Numbered from the stretch's first letter, positions 41,181 through 50,802 are shown. The stretch: 64,000 bases of DNA from Rhizobium sp. (GCA_002796995.1 PEKW01000002.1:753990-817989), one strand, 5' to 3'. Notes: generated by a model not told the origin, from the sequence alone. Numbers and translations are program-made.

Positions 41181-41206
41181 AACCCGGCGCCTTTCGGCAC
41201 CGGGTT
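41181..41206 (-). terminator. Terminator downstream of sodB
   Basis: AACCCGGCGCC pairs with GGCACCGGGTT (one mismatch) around TTTC, just after the sodB stop on the minus strand; TTTTCTTTTGGC follows in that direction. Confidence 0.85.
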
Positions 41207-41233
41207 CCCTGCTTGGTTACGACAGGACGAAGC

Positions 41234-41836
41234 TTACTTCGATGCGGCTTCGTACATCTCCAGGACGTAGTCCCAGTTGATCAGGCTGTCGACGAAGGCT
41301 TCGAGGTACTTCGGGCGGGCATTGCGGTAGTCGATGTAGTAGGAGTGTTCCCACACGTCGACGCCGAGGATCGGCGAGGCGCCGTGGACCAGCGGGTTTT
41401 CGCCGTTCGGGGTCTTGGAGATGGCGAGCTTGCCATCCTTGACCGAGAGCCAGGCCCAGCCGGAGCCGAACTGGGTGGTGCCGGCGGCGATGAAGTCGGC
41501 CTTGAACTTGTCGTAGCCGCCGAGATCCGAAGCGATCGCTGCTTCGAGCTTGCCCGGAAGCTTGGTGCCGCCGCCGTCCTTCTTCATCCACTTCCAGAAA
41601 TGGATGTGGTTGTAGTGCTGGGCGGCGTTGTTGAAGAGGCCCTGGTTGGTGCCGAAGGACTTCTTGACGACTTCCTCGACCGAGAGATCACCCATGCCGG
41701 CTTCGGCAGCGAGCTTGTTGCCGTTGTCGACATAGGCCTTGTGGTGCTTGTCGTGGTGATACTCGAGAGTCTCCGCCGACATGAAGGGCTGGAGCGAGTC
41801 GTAGGCGTAGGGAAGTTCGGGCAATTCGAAAGCCAT
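41234..41836 (-). CDS. sodB: Superoxide dismutase, Fe/Mn family (Fe-type signature)
   Basis: It converts superoxide to hydrogen peroxide and oxygen in the cytoplasm. The 200-residue protein has the metal ligands in YHHDKHHKAYV (His27), NNAAQHYNHIHFW (His80 region), and DVWEHSYYIDY (Asp and His). The outer-sphere Gln lies in AAQHYNH and the strand reads FGSGWAWL, which is the Fe-type pattern; rhizobial enzymes can be cambialistic. ATG 41836 follows AAGGAG; the longer frame to 41887 is untranslated leader. Confidence 0.96.
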   Translation of the reverse strand: MAFELPELPYAYDSLQPFMSAETLEYHHDKHHKAYVDNGNKLAAEAGMGDLSVEEVVKKSFGTNQGLFNNAAQHYNHIHFWKWMKKDGGGTKLPGKLEAAIASDLGGYDKFKADFIAAGTTQFGSGWAWLSVKDGKLAISKTPNGENPLVHGASPILGVDVWEHSYYIDYRNARPKYLEAFVDSLINWDYVLEMYEAASK

Positions 41837-42028
41837 GGTGAAATCTCCTTTTGGCAACTGAATGCGGAAATCGGTGATCGGGAACATAGGAGCGGAACCC
41901 TACCGAGGCAACCTGCTAAAGGTCAAAATCGTTCCCTGCGGGGGAAGATTTATCTTCTCGGGTGCACTAGAAAGGGATCGGTTTTCTGCGGCCGCGGACG
42001 CGGCCCCTCTCGTCGAAAGGATGTCTTC

Positions 42029-42346
42029 ATGCCACGTCTCGCTCCCGCCCTTTTCCTGTTCCTCGCTGCCGCCCTCCCGGCTTTGGCCTCTTCCGACGAC
42101 GCCTGGCAGGAATTCGCCAAGGAGGTCGGCGACAAGTGCCTCGAAGCCGCGGCACCGATGATGGAGGGCGCGCGCGTCGCCGTCGATCCGTTCGGCAGCG
42201 AACGTTTTGGGCTTGCCGTCCTGTCGGGCAAGGCGAAGGGCGCGGATGCTGCGGTCTCCTATGTCTGCGTCATGGACAAGCAGACCCGCGCCGTCGAACT
42301 CGGCAGCGAACTGCCGGCCGAGACGTTGGGCGTCACCATCCCCTGA
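42029..42346 (+). CDS. Small exported protein of unknown function
   Basis: The 105-residue precursor has a Sec signal (MPRLAPALFLFLAAALPALA) and a mature part with two cysteines (KCLEAAAPM and YVCVMDK) that likely form a disulfide. GAAAGGA precedes the ATG at 42029. It is divergent from sodB and convergent with the cysteine-cluster gene. No family recognised. Confidence 0.72.
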   Translation: MPRLAPALFLFLAAALPALASSDDAWQEFAKEVGDKCLEAAAPMMEGARVAVDPFGSERFGLAVLSGKAKGADAAVSYVCVMDKQTRAVELGSELPAETLGVTIP

Positions 42347-42352
42347 CGGGTT

Positions 42353-42691
42353 CTATAGAAAGCGGTCGGGGTCGGGCAGCGCCTCGGTGCCGAAGCCGAA
42401 CTCGGCGCGGGCGATTCTGCACTCTTCGTCGCCCGGCATGCAGGTCCGGCACACCTGTGGCCGGTCGGCATAGACAGCGCAGCCCACATACTTGCCCACT
42501 TCGCCGGTCAGCGCCGCGCAGCGCCCTGCCTCGAATTTCATGCCCGACAGGTCGGCGGCGATGAACTTGTCGGGGATCCTGGCGATCTCCTCGTCGGTCT
42601 CCAGCGAGAAGCGCGGCCACTCCGCCGAATAGGCGCAGCAGGCGCCGCAGGTCTGGCAGTCGAAGATGTCGGGTGGCGAGGTTTCCAGCAT
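42353..42691 (-). CDS. YkgJ-family cysteine-cluster protein
   Basis: These proteins carry a conserved set of cysteines thought to bind zinc or an iron-sulfur cluster. The 112-residue protein reads FDCQTCGACCAYS at its start, then GRCAAL, VGCAVYADRPQVCRTCMPGDEEC: ten cysteines in all. Function unknown. Start ATG 42691 places the first cysteines at the usual position; a GTG at 42730 would add 13 residues. The MFS gene upstream ends 16 bases before that GTG, so they may be co-transcribed. Confidence 0.83.
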   Translation of the reverse strand: MLETSPPDIFDCQTCGACCAYSAEWPRFSLETDEEIARIPDKFIAADLSGMKFEAGRCAALTGEVGKYVGCAVYADRPQVCRTCMPGDEECRIARAEFGFGTEALPDPDRFL

Positions 42692-42745
42692 GGGCCGGTC
42701 AAAGCAGATCGGGCCGGCAAAATCCAGCACGATCTGCCGGGTCGC

Positions 42746-43915
42746 TCAAGCGCGAGGCACTCGGCGCGTCAGGCCGGTGGCGAAAACGGCGGCGAAGACC
42801 AGCATGATCGCACCGACCGAAATAGGCCCGGCGCTCAGCGACACATCCATGATGACCCCGGTTGCGCCGGAGCCGGCGGCACTGCCGATCGCATAGGCCA
42901 GGCCATAGGCCGCGGCACCCGAGACCAGCAGCCCGCCGCGGAACTGGTCGCCCAGCAGGGTGAGCGCGCAGGTGTAGAGCGAGAAGCTCGCCGCCCCGAG
43001 CAGCGAGACGGTGGCGAGCAGCGCATATTCCGACGACAGGAAGGGAAGGAGCAGGAAGCTCGCGCCGCAGGCGACCGCCGAGCCGACCGCGATCAGCGGG
43101 CGCAACGCATGGTCGAGCAGCCAGCCGACCAGCGGCTGGGCAAGCGCCGTCGGCAGCGCCACCATGGTGACCACCAGGGCGGCAAAATTCTCCGAATAGC
43201 CGCGCTCGACGAAATAGAGCGGAATGGTCGAGATCGCCGCGATGTCGGAAAAGCCGAAGGCGACCACCATCAGGGCGAGAACCGGCGCGGCGCGCACGAA
43301 CTGCATCAGGCCGCCGGCGCTCGACGCCGCCGGCCGTGTGCGGGCAAAGCGTCCGAGCATGACCGTGGCGAAGGCGACGAAGGCGACATAGACGGCAATC
43401 AGCGCGAAGGCGAAACCGTCTTCCGTGCCGACGAAGGGAATGGCGAGCGGACCTGCGGCAAAGCCGGCGCACATGCTGGCGCCATAGATGCCCGACACCC
43501 GGCCGCGCAGGCGGTCCGGGCAGGCGGTGTTGAGCCAGGCCTCGCTGACGGTGAAGATGATGCTGGTCGAAAAGCCGAGCAGGTAGCGGGCGACGAACCA
43601 GACGGCGAGATTGTCGAACAGGGCAAAGGCCGAAAGCGACAGCGAGGCACCCACCAGCCCCGCGACAATCAGCCGGTCGCCGCGCAACATCGCCGTCAGC
43701 CGGGTGATCATCAGCGTCGACGTGGCAAGCCCTGCCGCAAAGACCGAGGCGTTGAGACCGGCAAGGCTCGACGAAACGCCGCGGCTGTCCATCACCAGCG
43801 CGATCAGCGGATAGGTCAGCCCCTGGCCGACGGAAAAGGCCGTGACGCCGAGAATGACCACGGCGATCGCCGCCCAGTCGGGCGCGAAATCCTCGGCGAT
43901 GGCATGCGACGACAT
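42746..43915 (-). CDS. MFS transporter (YcaD-like)
   Basis: A 389-residue, twelve-helix major facilitator protein. It has the family loop between helices 2 and 3 (TRLTAMLRGDRLIVAG) and the segment RLRGRVSGIYGASMCAGFAAGPL typical of YcaD and related carriers. Substrate unknown. ATG 43915 follows a strong GAGGGAGG; the open frame upstream to 44203 runs through a repeat and is not coding. Confidence 0.88.
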   Translation of the reverse strand: MSSHAIAEDFAPDWAAIAVVILGVTAFSVGQGLTYPLIALVMDSRGVSSSLAGLNASVFAAGLATSTLMITRLTAMLRGDRLIVAGLVGASLSLSAFALFDNLAVWFVARYLLGFSTSIIFTVSEAWLNTACPDRLRGRVSGIYGASMCAGFAAGPLAIPFVGTEDGFAFALIAVYVAFVAFATVMLGRFARTRPAASSAGGLMQFVRAAPVLALMVVAFGFSDIAAISTIPLYFVERGYSENFAALVVTMVALPTALAQPLVGWLLDHALRPLIAVGSAVACGASFLLLPFLSSEYALLATVSLLGAASFSLYTCALTLLGDQFRGGLLVSGAAAYGLAYAIGSAAGSGATGVIMDVSLSAGPISVGAIMLVFAAVFATGLTRRVPRA

Positions 43916-44016
43916 GGCGGCCTCCCTCAAGGCGCAAGTGCCCTTGGGTTCGGGCTTTTCGTCCGGTCTATCCGGGGGAGGGGCGGAAGTCCAGCCGGGG
44001 GCGTCAAGGGACGATG

Positions 44017-44156
44017 TCCCTCTTCTCCCCAACGGGGAGAAAGTGGCGCGCAGCGCCGGATGAGGGTGTGCCGAAGGCGCACTTGGCCCCCTCATCGCCT
44101 CGTCCTGAGCCTGTCGAAGGGCGCTCGGCACTTCTCCCCGCGGGGGAGAAGTGCGA
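44017..44156. repeat. Compound intergenic repeat with paired palindromes
   Basis: The gap between the MFS gene and the small gene at 44175 holds CTTCTCCCCAACGGGGAGAA at one end and CACTTCTCCCCGCGGGGGAG at the other, with GGCGCGCAGCGCC and the CCTGAGCCTGTCGAAGGG motif between. Such paired, mosaic GC-rich palindromes are widespread intergenic repeats in rhizobial genomes, different in core from the RIME copies at 29641 and 50803. Confidence 0.7.
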
Positions 44157-44174
44157 GACGACAGACACCTGTCG

Positions 44175-44432
44175 CTACTCTTCGTTCTGCCGGGTGCAGA
44201 CATAGTCCTTCTTGATGCACGCCGTCGACGGGGTCGAACATATCGCCTTGCCGTCTACAACCCTGCAGACGCTGCACTGGTCGGTGAATTCTGCACAGTC
44301 AGGAGTTTCTTGCAAGAATGCCCGCATGCTCTGCAGGTTGGCAGCGGTGTCATCGGCCGATACCGGGCGCACTGCGCATGGAAGCGACAATGCGAAGATG
44401 CAGGCTATCGCTGCAACGGGTCTCCGTGCCAT
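44175..44432 (-). CDS. Small exported cysteine-rich protein
   Basis: The 85-residue precursor starts with a Sec signal (MARRPVAAIACIFALSLPCAV) and the mature part has six cysteines (DCAEFTDQCSVCRVVDG, ICSTPSTACIKKDYVC), probably disulfide-bonded in the periplasm. ATG 44432 puts the signal peptide at the N-terminus; a GTG at 44471 overlapping the dxs stop (GTGA) is an alternative and would couple it to dxs. Family unknown. Confidence 0.65.
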   Translation of the reverse strand: MARRPVAAIACIFALSLPCAVRPVSADDTAANLQSMRAFLQETPDCAEFTDQCSVCRVVDGKAICSTPSTACIKKDYVCTRQNEE

Positions 44433-44467
44433 CTCTATAGCTTGTCCGTCAGCGCAAAATCGGGTGC

Positions 44468-46387
44468 TCACCCTGCCGCGTTTACCCCGACGCCGGGCTG
44501 GCCGAGCGCCTTGAACACGGTCTGGGTGATGCCGTGGCAGTCGAGGCCGGCCTTGGCATACATCGCCTCGGGCTTGGCCTGGTCCATCCAGAAATCCGGC
44601 AGGACCAGCGAGCGGAATTTCAGGCCGTTGTCGAGCAGTCCCTCGCTGGCGAGCAACTGAACGACCTGGCTGCCGAAGCCGCCGACCGCGCCTTCCTCGA
44701 CGGTCACCAGCACTGCGTGGTGGCGGGCGAGCTGGCGGATGAGATCGCGATCGAGGGGCTTGGCGAAGCGCGCATCGACGACGGTGGTCGAGAGCCCGGC
44801 GGCATCGAGGTCTTCGGCCGCCAGCAGGCAGTCGGCCAGCCGGGTGCCGAAGGAGAGAAGGGCGACCTTGGTGCCCTGCTTCATCACCCGGCCCTTGCCG
44901 ATCTCAAGGATTTCGCCGCGCTCCGGCAGCTGCACGCCCACACCCTCGCCGCGCGGATAGCGGAACGAGATTGGGCCGGCGTCATAGGCCGCGGCCGTGC
45001 GCACCATGTGCTTCAGCTCCGCCTCGTCGGCGGCCGCCATCACGACGAAGCCGGGAAGCGAGGCGAGGAAGCCGGTGTCGAACGAGCCGGCATGGGTCGG
45101 GCCGTCGGCACCGACGAAACCGGCGCGGTCGATCGGGAAGCGAACGGGCAGGCCCTGGATCGCCACGTCGTGGACCACCTGGTCATAGCCGCGCTGCAGG
45201 AAGGTCGAATAGAGCGCGCAGAACGGCTTGAAACCTTCGGCCGCGAGGCCTGCCGCGAAGGTGACGGCATGCTGTTCGGCAATGCCGACGTCGAAGGTGC
45301 GCTTGGGGAAGATCTCCGCCAGCTTGTCGAGCCCGGTGCCGGACGGCATGGCGGCGGTAATGCCGACGATCTTTTCGTCCAGCGTCGCCTCCTGCACCAG
45401 CGCCTCGCCGAAGACGGCGGTATAGCTCGGCGCGTTTGGCTTGGCCTTGGCCTGCGTGCCGGTGATGACGTCGAACTTGTTGACGCCGTGATATTTGTCG
45501 GCGGCGGCCTCGGCCGGAGCATAGCCCTTGCCCTTCTGCGTCACCACATGGATCAGCACAGGCCCCTTGCCGTTGTCGCGCACATTGCGCAGCACCGGCA
45601 GAAGATGCTCGAACGAGTGCCCGTCGATCGGGCCGATATGGTAGAAGCCCATTTCCTCGAACATGGTGCCGCCGGTCACATAGCCGCGCGCATGCTCGAC
45701 CGCCCGGGTGATCGCCCGGTCGATATTCTTGCCGAGATAGGCCGTCAGTTTCTTGCCGAGGTCGCGGAAGCCCATATATGTGCGTCCGGACGCGAGCCGT
45801 GCCAGATAGGCGCTCATCGCCCCGGTCGGCGGGGCGATCGACATGTCGTTGTCGTTGAGGATGACGATCAGCCGTGCGTCGAGCGCGCCGGCATTGTTCA
45901 AGGCCTCATAGGCCATGCCGGCCGACATCGCGCCGTCGCCGATCACGGCAATGACTTTGCGGTCGGTGCCGGAGAGATCGGCCGCGACCGCCATGCCGAG
46001 GCCAGCGGAGATGGACGTCGAGGAATGCGCCGCGCCGAAGGGGTCGTAGAGGCTTTCGGTGCGCTTGGTGAAGCCGGAAAGCCCGCCTTCCTGGCGAAGC
46101 GTGCGGATGCGGTCGCGCCGGCCGGTCAGGATCTTGTGCGGATAACACTGGTGCCCGACGTCGAAGATCAGCCGGTCGTTCGGCGTGTCGAACACCTTGT
46201 GGATGGCGATGGTCAGTTCGACGACGCCAAGCCCCGCGCCGAGATGCCCGCCGGTCTTCGACACCGCGTCGATCATCTCGTCGCGCAGTTCGCGTGCGAG
46301 CTGCGGCAAGTCGCGATCATCGAGCTGGCGCAGGTCTGCAGGATAGCTGACCTTGTCCAGCAAGGGCGTCAGGGGCTGGGATGTCAC
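44468..46387 (-). CDS. dxs: 1-deoxy-D-xylulose-5-phosphate synthase
   Basis: DXS condenses pyruvate and glyceraldehyde 3-phosphate with thiamine diphosphate, the entry step of the MEP isoprenoid pathway; it also feeds thiamine and pyridoxal synthesis. The 639-residue protein has the family segments [37 protein letters not shown], the ThDP motif [18 protein letters not shown] and the transketolase-like [15 protein letters not shown]. The start is GTG 46387, preceded by AAGAGG. It is on the minus strand like xseB and tlyA, its usual rhizobial neighbours, but separated from both. Confidence 0.96.
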   Translation of the reverse strand: MTSQPLTPLLDKVSYPADLRQLDDRDLPQLARELRDEMIDAVSKTGGHLGAGLGVVELTIAIHKVFDTPNDRLIFDVGHQCYPHKILTGRRDRIRTLRQEGGLSGFTKRTESLYDPFGAAHSSTSISAGLGMAVAADLSGTDRKVIAVIGDGAMSAGMAYEALNNAGALDARLIVILNDNDMSIAPPTGAMSAYLARLASGRTYMGFRDLGKKLTAYLGKNIDRAITRAVEHARGYVTGGTMFEEMGFYHIGPIDGHSFEHLLPVLRNVRDNGKGPVLIHVVTQKGKGYAPAEAAADKYHGVNKFDVITGTQAKAKPNAPSYTAVFGEALVQEATLDEKIVGITAAMPSGTGLDKLAEIFPKRTFDVGIAEQHAVTFAAGLAAEGFKPFCALYSTFLQRGYDQVVHDVAIQGLPVRFPIDRAGFVGADGPTHAGSFDTGFLASLPGFVVMAAADEAELKHMVRTAAAYDAGPISFRYPRGEGVGVQLPERGEILEIGKGRVMKQGTKVALLSFGTRLADCLLAAEDLDAAGLSTTVVDARFAKPLDRDLIRQLARHHAVLVTVEEGAVGGFGSQVVQLLASEGLLDNGLKFRSLVLPDFWMDQAKPEAMYAKAGLDCHGITQTVFKALGQPGVGVNAAG

Positions 46388-46503
46388 GGGGCTCTTGCCT
46401 CTTGTCGTTGTCGTCTTTTCGGCGTGTCGCTCGCCTTATAGAGGATTTGCCGCTCAGGCAAAAGCTCGCGTGCAGCGCGGATGGCCAGCCTTCTATATAG
46501 AGT

Positions 46504-47430
46504 TCAAATGCCCTGCGGCAAAGGGACAAACTCCTCCTCGTCCCCGGGCACGATGTCGAAGCGGCCGGTTCTCCACTCTTCCTTGGCCTGTTCGATGCGC
46601 TCCTTCGAGGAGGAGACGAAGTTCCACCAGATGTGCCGCTTCGAGGCCATAGCCGCGCCGCCGAACAGCATGACATGCGCACCTTGGGCGCCGCCGACAA
46701 GCGTCAGCGCGTCGCCGGGGCGGAAAACCAGAAGCTGGTCGGGGGCAAAGCGGTCGCCGGCGATCTCCAGTTCTCCGGAGAGCAGATAGGCCGCACGCTC
46801 CTCATGGTCGGCCTCGAAATGGAACCGGCCGCCCGGCGCCAGCGTGACGTCGACATAGAGCGTGTCGGAAAACACCCTGACCGGGGAGCTAAGCCCGGCG
46901 GTCGAGCCGATCACCACCCGGCCGGACGCACCGTCCGCCTCGAACATCGGCATGGCGCTCTTCGAGGTATGGGCAAAAGCCGGGTCGATCTCCTCCATCT
47001 GGTCCGGCAGCGCCAGCCAGGTCTGCAGGCCGGAGATCGACAGGGGCTTGCCGCGCAGCTTTTCCGGCGTGCGCTCGGAATGCACGATGCCGCGCCCCGC
47101 CGTCATCAGGTTGATGTCGCCGGGTTCGATCACGAGTTCCGTGCCGAGGCTGTCGCGGTGCTTGATCTCGCCGTCAAACAGGTAGGTGACGGTGGAAAGG
47201 CCGATATGCGGATGCGGCTTGACGTCCAGCGCCTCGCCGGCCCGCAGCAGCGCCGGTCCCATGCGGTCGAAGAAGATGAACGGCCCGACCAGCCGCCGGC
47301 GAATGGTCGGCAGGGCCCGCCGGACCGCAAAGCCACCGATGTCGCTGGAACGCGGAATGATCAGCTGCTCGATGGCATCGCTGGCGAAGGCATCGCCGGG
47401 CAGGGGGTCTGTGCCGGGAAAGAAGGACAT
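46504..47430 (-). CDS. Pirin-family cupin protein
   Basis: Pirins are bicupin iron proteins; some have quercetinase activity and others act as regulators. The 308-residue protein has the N-terminal metal-binding set in KPHPHIGLSTVTYLFDGEIKH (three ligands) and GRGIVHSERTPE, and a second cupin domain (PGGRFHFEADHEERAAYLLSG). ATG 47430 follows GGAGG. The substrate is unknown. It is monocistronic on the minus strand. Confidence 0.88.
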   Translation of the reverse strand: MSFFPGTDPLPGDAFASDAIEQLIIPRSSDIGGFAVRRALPTIRRRLVGPFIFFDRMGPALLRAGEALDVKPHPHIGLSTVTYLFDGEIKHRDSLGTELVIEPGDINLMTAGRGIVHSERTPEKLRGKPLSISGLQTWLALPDQMEEIDPAFAHTSKSAMPMFEADGASGRVVIGSTAGLSSPVRVFSDTLYVDVTLAPGGRFHFEADHEERAAYLLSGELEIAGDRFAPDQLLVFRPGDALTLVGGAQGAHVMLFGGAAMASKRHIWWNFVSSSKERIEQAKEEWRTGRFDIVPGDEEEFVPLPQGI

Positions 47431-47537
47431 GAAACCTCCACTGATGTTGAAATGTTGCGGAACGTTACCGTCGGCCCGGTTTCAGCGATAGTGGCGAATG
47501 AAGAACGCTGTGTCGCTGAAAGCGCGTTGGCAGACGT

Positions 47538-47900
47538 TCAAAGATCGTCCTGGTCTTCCGGGTATCGGGAGAGGATCTGATCGACGTCGGCCAGAAGGGG
47601 AGGCAATCGATCTCTGACTATTTCCCACACGACGTCCTTCGATACGCCGTCATAATCATGGCGCAGAATATTGCCGAGATTGCGCATGCCGAGCCAGTCG
47701 TGCCCGGGCAAAATCTCCGCTGCCAGCGAGCCGAGTTTGACGGCTGCCTCCGACACGCGCGAGAGACAGCGTTCGGTTGCATCGTAGACGAGACGATTGT
47801 TCTGAAACGCATCCCGATCGAGGCCGCTGACGTATCCGAGTATCGCTTCCGCATTCTCCCGAATATCACGCAACCGCGAAAGAGGACGCTTAGTAGGCAA
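47538..47900 (-). CDS. hepT: HepT-like toxin (DUF86, HEPN ribonuclease)
   Basis: HepT toxins are HEPN-fold ribonucleases silenced by a MntA nucleotidyltransferase partner. The 120-residue all-helical protein carries the HEPN motif as RNLGNILRHDYDGV (Arg-x6-Arg-His-x-Tyr). The start is TTG 47900, which overlaps the mntA stop region by 11 bases, the arrangement of a translationally coupled toxin-antitoxin pair. Whether it is active is untested. Confidence 0.82.
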   Translation of the reverse strand: MPTKRPLSRLRDIRENAEAILGYVSGLDRDAFQNNRLVYDATERCLSRVSEAAVKLGSLAAEILPGHDWLGMRNLGNILRHDYDGVSKDVVWEIVRDRLPPLLADVDQILSRYPEDQDDL

Positions 47901-48201
47901 CGGTGCGATCCCTGTCTACGTTCCGTCTCGTGCGCTCCTTCTCGATGGGCTCTGGAAGCACATCGACAGCAGGGTAGCCCGTGATGGCCATGACTTTCGC
48001 CCGCACGTCCTCTATGGCGCTGAAATAGCCGAAGCCGGAATGCAGCACAGGTTCGGAGAACTTGACCAGGACGTCGAGGTCGGATTCTTCGGTATTGTCT
48101 CCCCGAGCGACAGAACCGAACAAGGCAATATGCTCCACCCCCAACGCCGCGAGTTCCTCGCGATGTTCCCTCAGCTTGGCGATGACGGTGTCCTTGTCCA
48201 T
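47890..48201 (-). CDS. mntA: MntA-like minimal nucleotidyltransferase antitoxin
   Basis: MntA antitoxins neutralise HepT by AMPylating its active-site Tyr. The 103-residue protein has the nucleotidyltransferase signature GSVARGDNTEESDLDVLV (GS-x10-DxD) near residues 29-46. It is directly upstream of and overlaps hepT. ATG 48201. The pair is bounded by the pirin and DUF1850 genes. Confidence 0.82.
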   Translation of the reverse strand: MDKDTVIAKLREHREELAALGVEHIALFGSVARGDNTEESDLDVLVKFSEPVLHSGFGYFSAIEDVRAKVMAITGYPAVDVLPEPIEKERTRRNVDRDRTVAY

Positions 48202-48265
48202 GACCGGTAAGATAGGCGCTTTCGGCTCTTTGGTCGAGAGGCACCGCTCCGTGGCAAAGGCCGGT

Positions 48266-48628
48266 TCAGGGGTCGCACGTACTCAGCACCACATCATCGC
48301 CGGCCTCAGCGCCCAACTCCACGCATCCTCCCGCATGGCAGAACCTCCAGCCTCCGCCGGTCGCGCCGGAGGCGGCGAGGTGCAGTTCGGCGATCGGCGG
48401 GTTCGTCGGTTGCCATTCCCACCAGCCGTCCTTCCGCACAGCGCCGTCGCCGGGCTCCATGCCGGCGCCCGAGCCCTTGACGCGGGCCTTGGTCAGGTGG
48501 AGGCCGGCCGGCGTCACGGCCCAGTCCTCCTGCCATTCCGTCTTCTGCACCGAATGGGTCCAGGCGAGCGAGAAGAGCGAGACGGCAAAACTCATCGCCT
48601 TGGCGCCGGCGAGGATGCAGACGCTCAT
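48266..48628 (-). CDS. DUF1850 protein, partner of the TAXI-TRAP transporter
   Basis: DUF1850 genes are regularly found next to TRAP permeases of the TAXI type; role unknown. The 120-residue protein reads WTHSVQKTEWQEDW and ends in cysteine-containing WRFCHAGGCVELG. Its ATG (48628) overlaps the stop of the TRAP permease (ATGA). A hydrophobic N-terminus (ILAGAKAMSFAVSLFSLAW) suggests membrane attachment or export. Confidence 0.83.
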   Translation of the reverse strand: MSVCILAGAKAMSFAVSLFSLAWTHSVQKTEWQEDWAVTPAGLHLTKARVKGSGAGMEPGDGAVRKDGWWEWQPTNPPIAELHLAASGATGGGWRFCHAGGCVELGAEAGDDVVLSTCDP

Positions 48629-50736
48629 GGAGTAGCGGCCGCCTGGCTTCCCTTGCGGGCGCGCCACCAATGGAATGTCAGAAGCAGGCCGCCGAGCGCG
48701 AAGCCGAATTCGTCGGTCCAGGGCAGGGCGAGCACGACGCTGAAACCGGCGACGAAGGCGAGCAGGCGTTCAAGCGGCGAGAGCCGCGCGAAGAGGTATC
48801 CGACCACCGCTATGCCCCAAAGCGCGATGCCGAAGCAGGCCTTGAAGAAGACATAGGCGACCTCGACCGGATAACCCCAGGCGGCGGCAATCGGGCCGGC
48901 ATCCTGCAGCATCAGCGCCGGTGTATAGACCGCCATGAAGGGCACGACGAAGCCGGCGGTCGCCAGCTTGGTCGCCTGCAGCGAAATCTTCAGGCCGGAG
49001 GTCTTGGCCATGGGGGCTGCGGCAAAGCAGGCGAGCGCCACCGGCGGCGTCAGGTCCGCCATGATGCCGAAATAGAAGACGAACATGTGGCTGACGAGCA
49101 GCGGCACGCCGAGTTCCAAAAGCGCCGGGCCTGCCAGGGACGAGGTGATGATGTAGTTCGGGATGGTCGGAATGCCCATGCCGAGGATCAGGCAGGTGAT
49201 CATGGTGAGGATGAGCGACAGGAACAGGTTGTCGCGGCCGATCTCGATCACTGCGCCGATGAAGGTGGAGGCGATGCCGGTCAGCGTCAGCGTGCCGATG
49301 ACGATGCCGACGATGGCGCAGGCGATACCGACGGGCAGGGCGTTCTTCGCCCCCTCGGCGAGCGAATCCCGGCAGATGGCGAGCGTCTCCCGGCCGCCCT
49401 TGAAGAGGGCGCAGGCGACGACCAGCGTGCCGATCACCAGGAGCAGGATGTTGACGCCGAACTTGAGGAAGGCGGCGGCGGCGAGCCCCAGCGCCAGCCA
49501 GAAAACCAGGCGGAAAGCGAAGGGACCGATCAGCGCTGCGAGCGGCGTGCCGAGGATCAGCACGACGACCAGGGCCAGGCCCATCGTGCCGGCGAAGATC
49601 GGCGTGAAGCCGGCAAACAGCAGATAGACGAGGGCCGCCAGTGGCAGGACCAGCGGCCAGTGTTCCTTCACCGCCGACCAGGGATTGGGCAGTTCGGCCT
49701 TGGACATGCCCTTGAGGCCCGCCTTGCCGGCTTCGAGATAGACCATCCAGAAACAGACGCCGAAATAGAGGATGGCCGGGATCAGCGCCGCCTTGACGAT
49801 GTCGGCGTAAGGAACATTGAGCGTCTCGGCCATGATGAAAGCGACGGCGCCCATGACCGGCGGCATGATCTGCCCGCCCATGGAGGAGGTCGCCTCGACC
49901 CCGCCGGCGAAGGCGGAGCGGAAGCCGAACTTCTTCATCAGCGGAATGGTGAACTGGCCGCTCGCCACCACATTGGCGACGCCCGAACCGGAGATCGTCC
50001 CCATCAGCGCGGAGGAGAGAATGCAGACCTGCGCTGGCCCGCCCCGCCAGGTCCCGACGAGACCCAGGGCAAAATCGTTAAACAGCGCCAGCATGCCGGC
50101 CCGTTCGAGGAAGGCGGCAAAGACGACGAAGATGAAGATATAGGCGGCCGAGACATAGATCGGCGTGCCGTAAATGCCCTCCGTGCCGAAGGCGAAATGC
50201 TCGACGATCAGCTCGAAGTCATAGCCGCGATGGGCCAGGGGCGAGGGCAGGTAATGCCCGAAGAAACAATAGGCGAGGAACAGCCCGGCAATGATGGTGA
50301 GCGGCAGGCCCATGAGGCGGCGCGCGCCCTCGAAGACGAGCATGACCATGATCGTGCCGACGGCAAGGTCGAGGGAGTTCAAGAAGCCGGACCGCTCGAT
50401 CAGGCCCTCGTAGAAGACCCAGTTGTAGAGGCCGGTGAGGAAGCCGAGAATGCCGAGCGTCCAGAACCAGATGCGCCCGGCCGTGCTGCGGGCGACTAGG
50501 TTGCCGAACAGCGAAAAACCCAGCAGCAGCAGGAAGCCGACATGCATGGCCCGCACCACCTGGCTCGGCAGGGTGCCGTAGGCGGCGGTCCACAGCTGGA
50601 AGAGAGCAAAGGCAAAGGCGATCCAGAAGGCCGCCTTGCCGGCCAGACCGGTGCCGAACCCGGACGGCAGCCCCTCGATCGCTTCCTCGGCCGAGTGCGG
50701 TGCGTGGTGGCCTGGCATGGTCGTATCGGTCATCAT
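48625..50736 (-). CDS. TRAP transporter fused permease (4TM/12TM)
   Basis: This is the membrane part of a tripartite ATP-independent periplasmic transporter, in which the small DctQ-like and large DctM-like subunits are fused, as usual for TAXI systems. The 703-residue protein has about 16-18 hydrophobic segments and conserved stretches GVANVVASGQFTIPLMKKFGF, GGVEATSSMGGQIMPPVMGA and MADLTPPVALACFAAAPM. Two adjacent ATGs (50736, 50733) follow GGGAGGA directly, and 50733 is better spaced. Uptake is ion-driven; substrate unknown, probably an organic acid or amino acid. Confidence 0.93.
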   Translation of the reverse strand: MMTDTTMPGHHAPHSAEEAIEGLPSGFGTGLAGKAAFWIAFAFALFQLWTAAYGTLPSQVVRAMHVGFLLLLGFSLFGNLVARSTAGRIWFWTLGILGFLTGLYNWVFYEGLIERSGFLNSLDLAVGTIMVMLVFEGARRLMGLPLTIIAGLFLAYCFFGHYLPSPLAHRGYDFELIVEHFAFGTEGIYGTPIYVSAAYIFIFVVFAAFLERAGMLALFNDFALGLVGTWRGGPAQVCILSSALMGTISGSGVANVVASGQFTIPLMKKFGFRSAFAGGVEATSSMGGQIMPPVMGAVAFIMAETLNVPYADIVKAALIPAILYFGVCFWMVYLEAGKAGLKGMSKAELPNPWSAVKEHWPLVLPLAALVYLLFAGFTPIFAGTMGLALVVVLILGTPLAALIGPFAFRLVFWLALGLAAAAFLKFGVNILLLVIGTLVVACALFKGGRETLAICRDSLAEGAKNALPVGIACAIVGIVIGTLTLTGIASTFIGAVIEIGRDNLFLSLILTMITCLILGMGIPTIPNYIITSSLAGPALLELGVPLLVSHMFVFYFGIMADLTPPVALACFAAAPMAKTSGLKISLQATKLATAGFVVPFMAVYTPALMLQDAGPIAAAWGYPVEVAYVFFKACFGIALWGIAVVGYLFARLSPLERLLAFVAGFSVVLALPWTDEFGFALGGLLLTFHWWRARKGSQAAATP

Positions 50737-50802
50737 TCCTCCCGAAAGAAATTGCCCTGCTCTGACGTGCGTTCAGGCCGCGGTCCAGCCATAGGACGGA
50801 AA

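Noticed and set aside
43916-44203. N-terminal extension of the MFS transporter
   Set aside because: The extra residues run through a compound repeat; the ATG at 43915 has a strong ribosome-binding site and begins at family homology.
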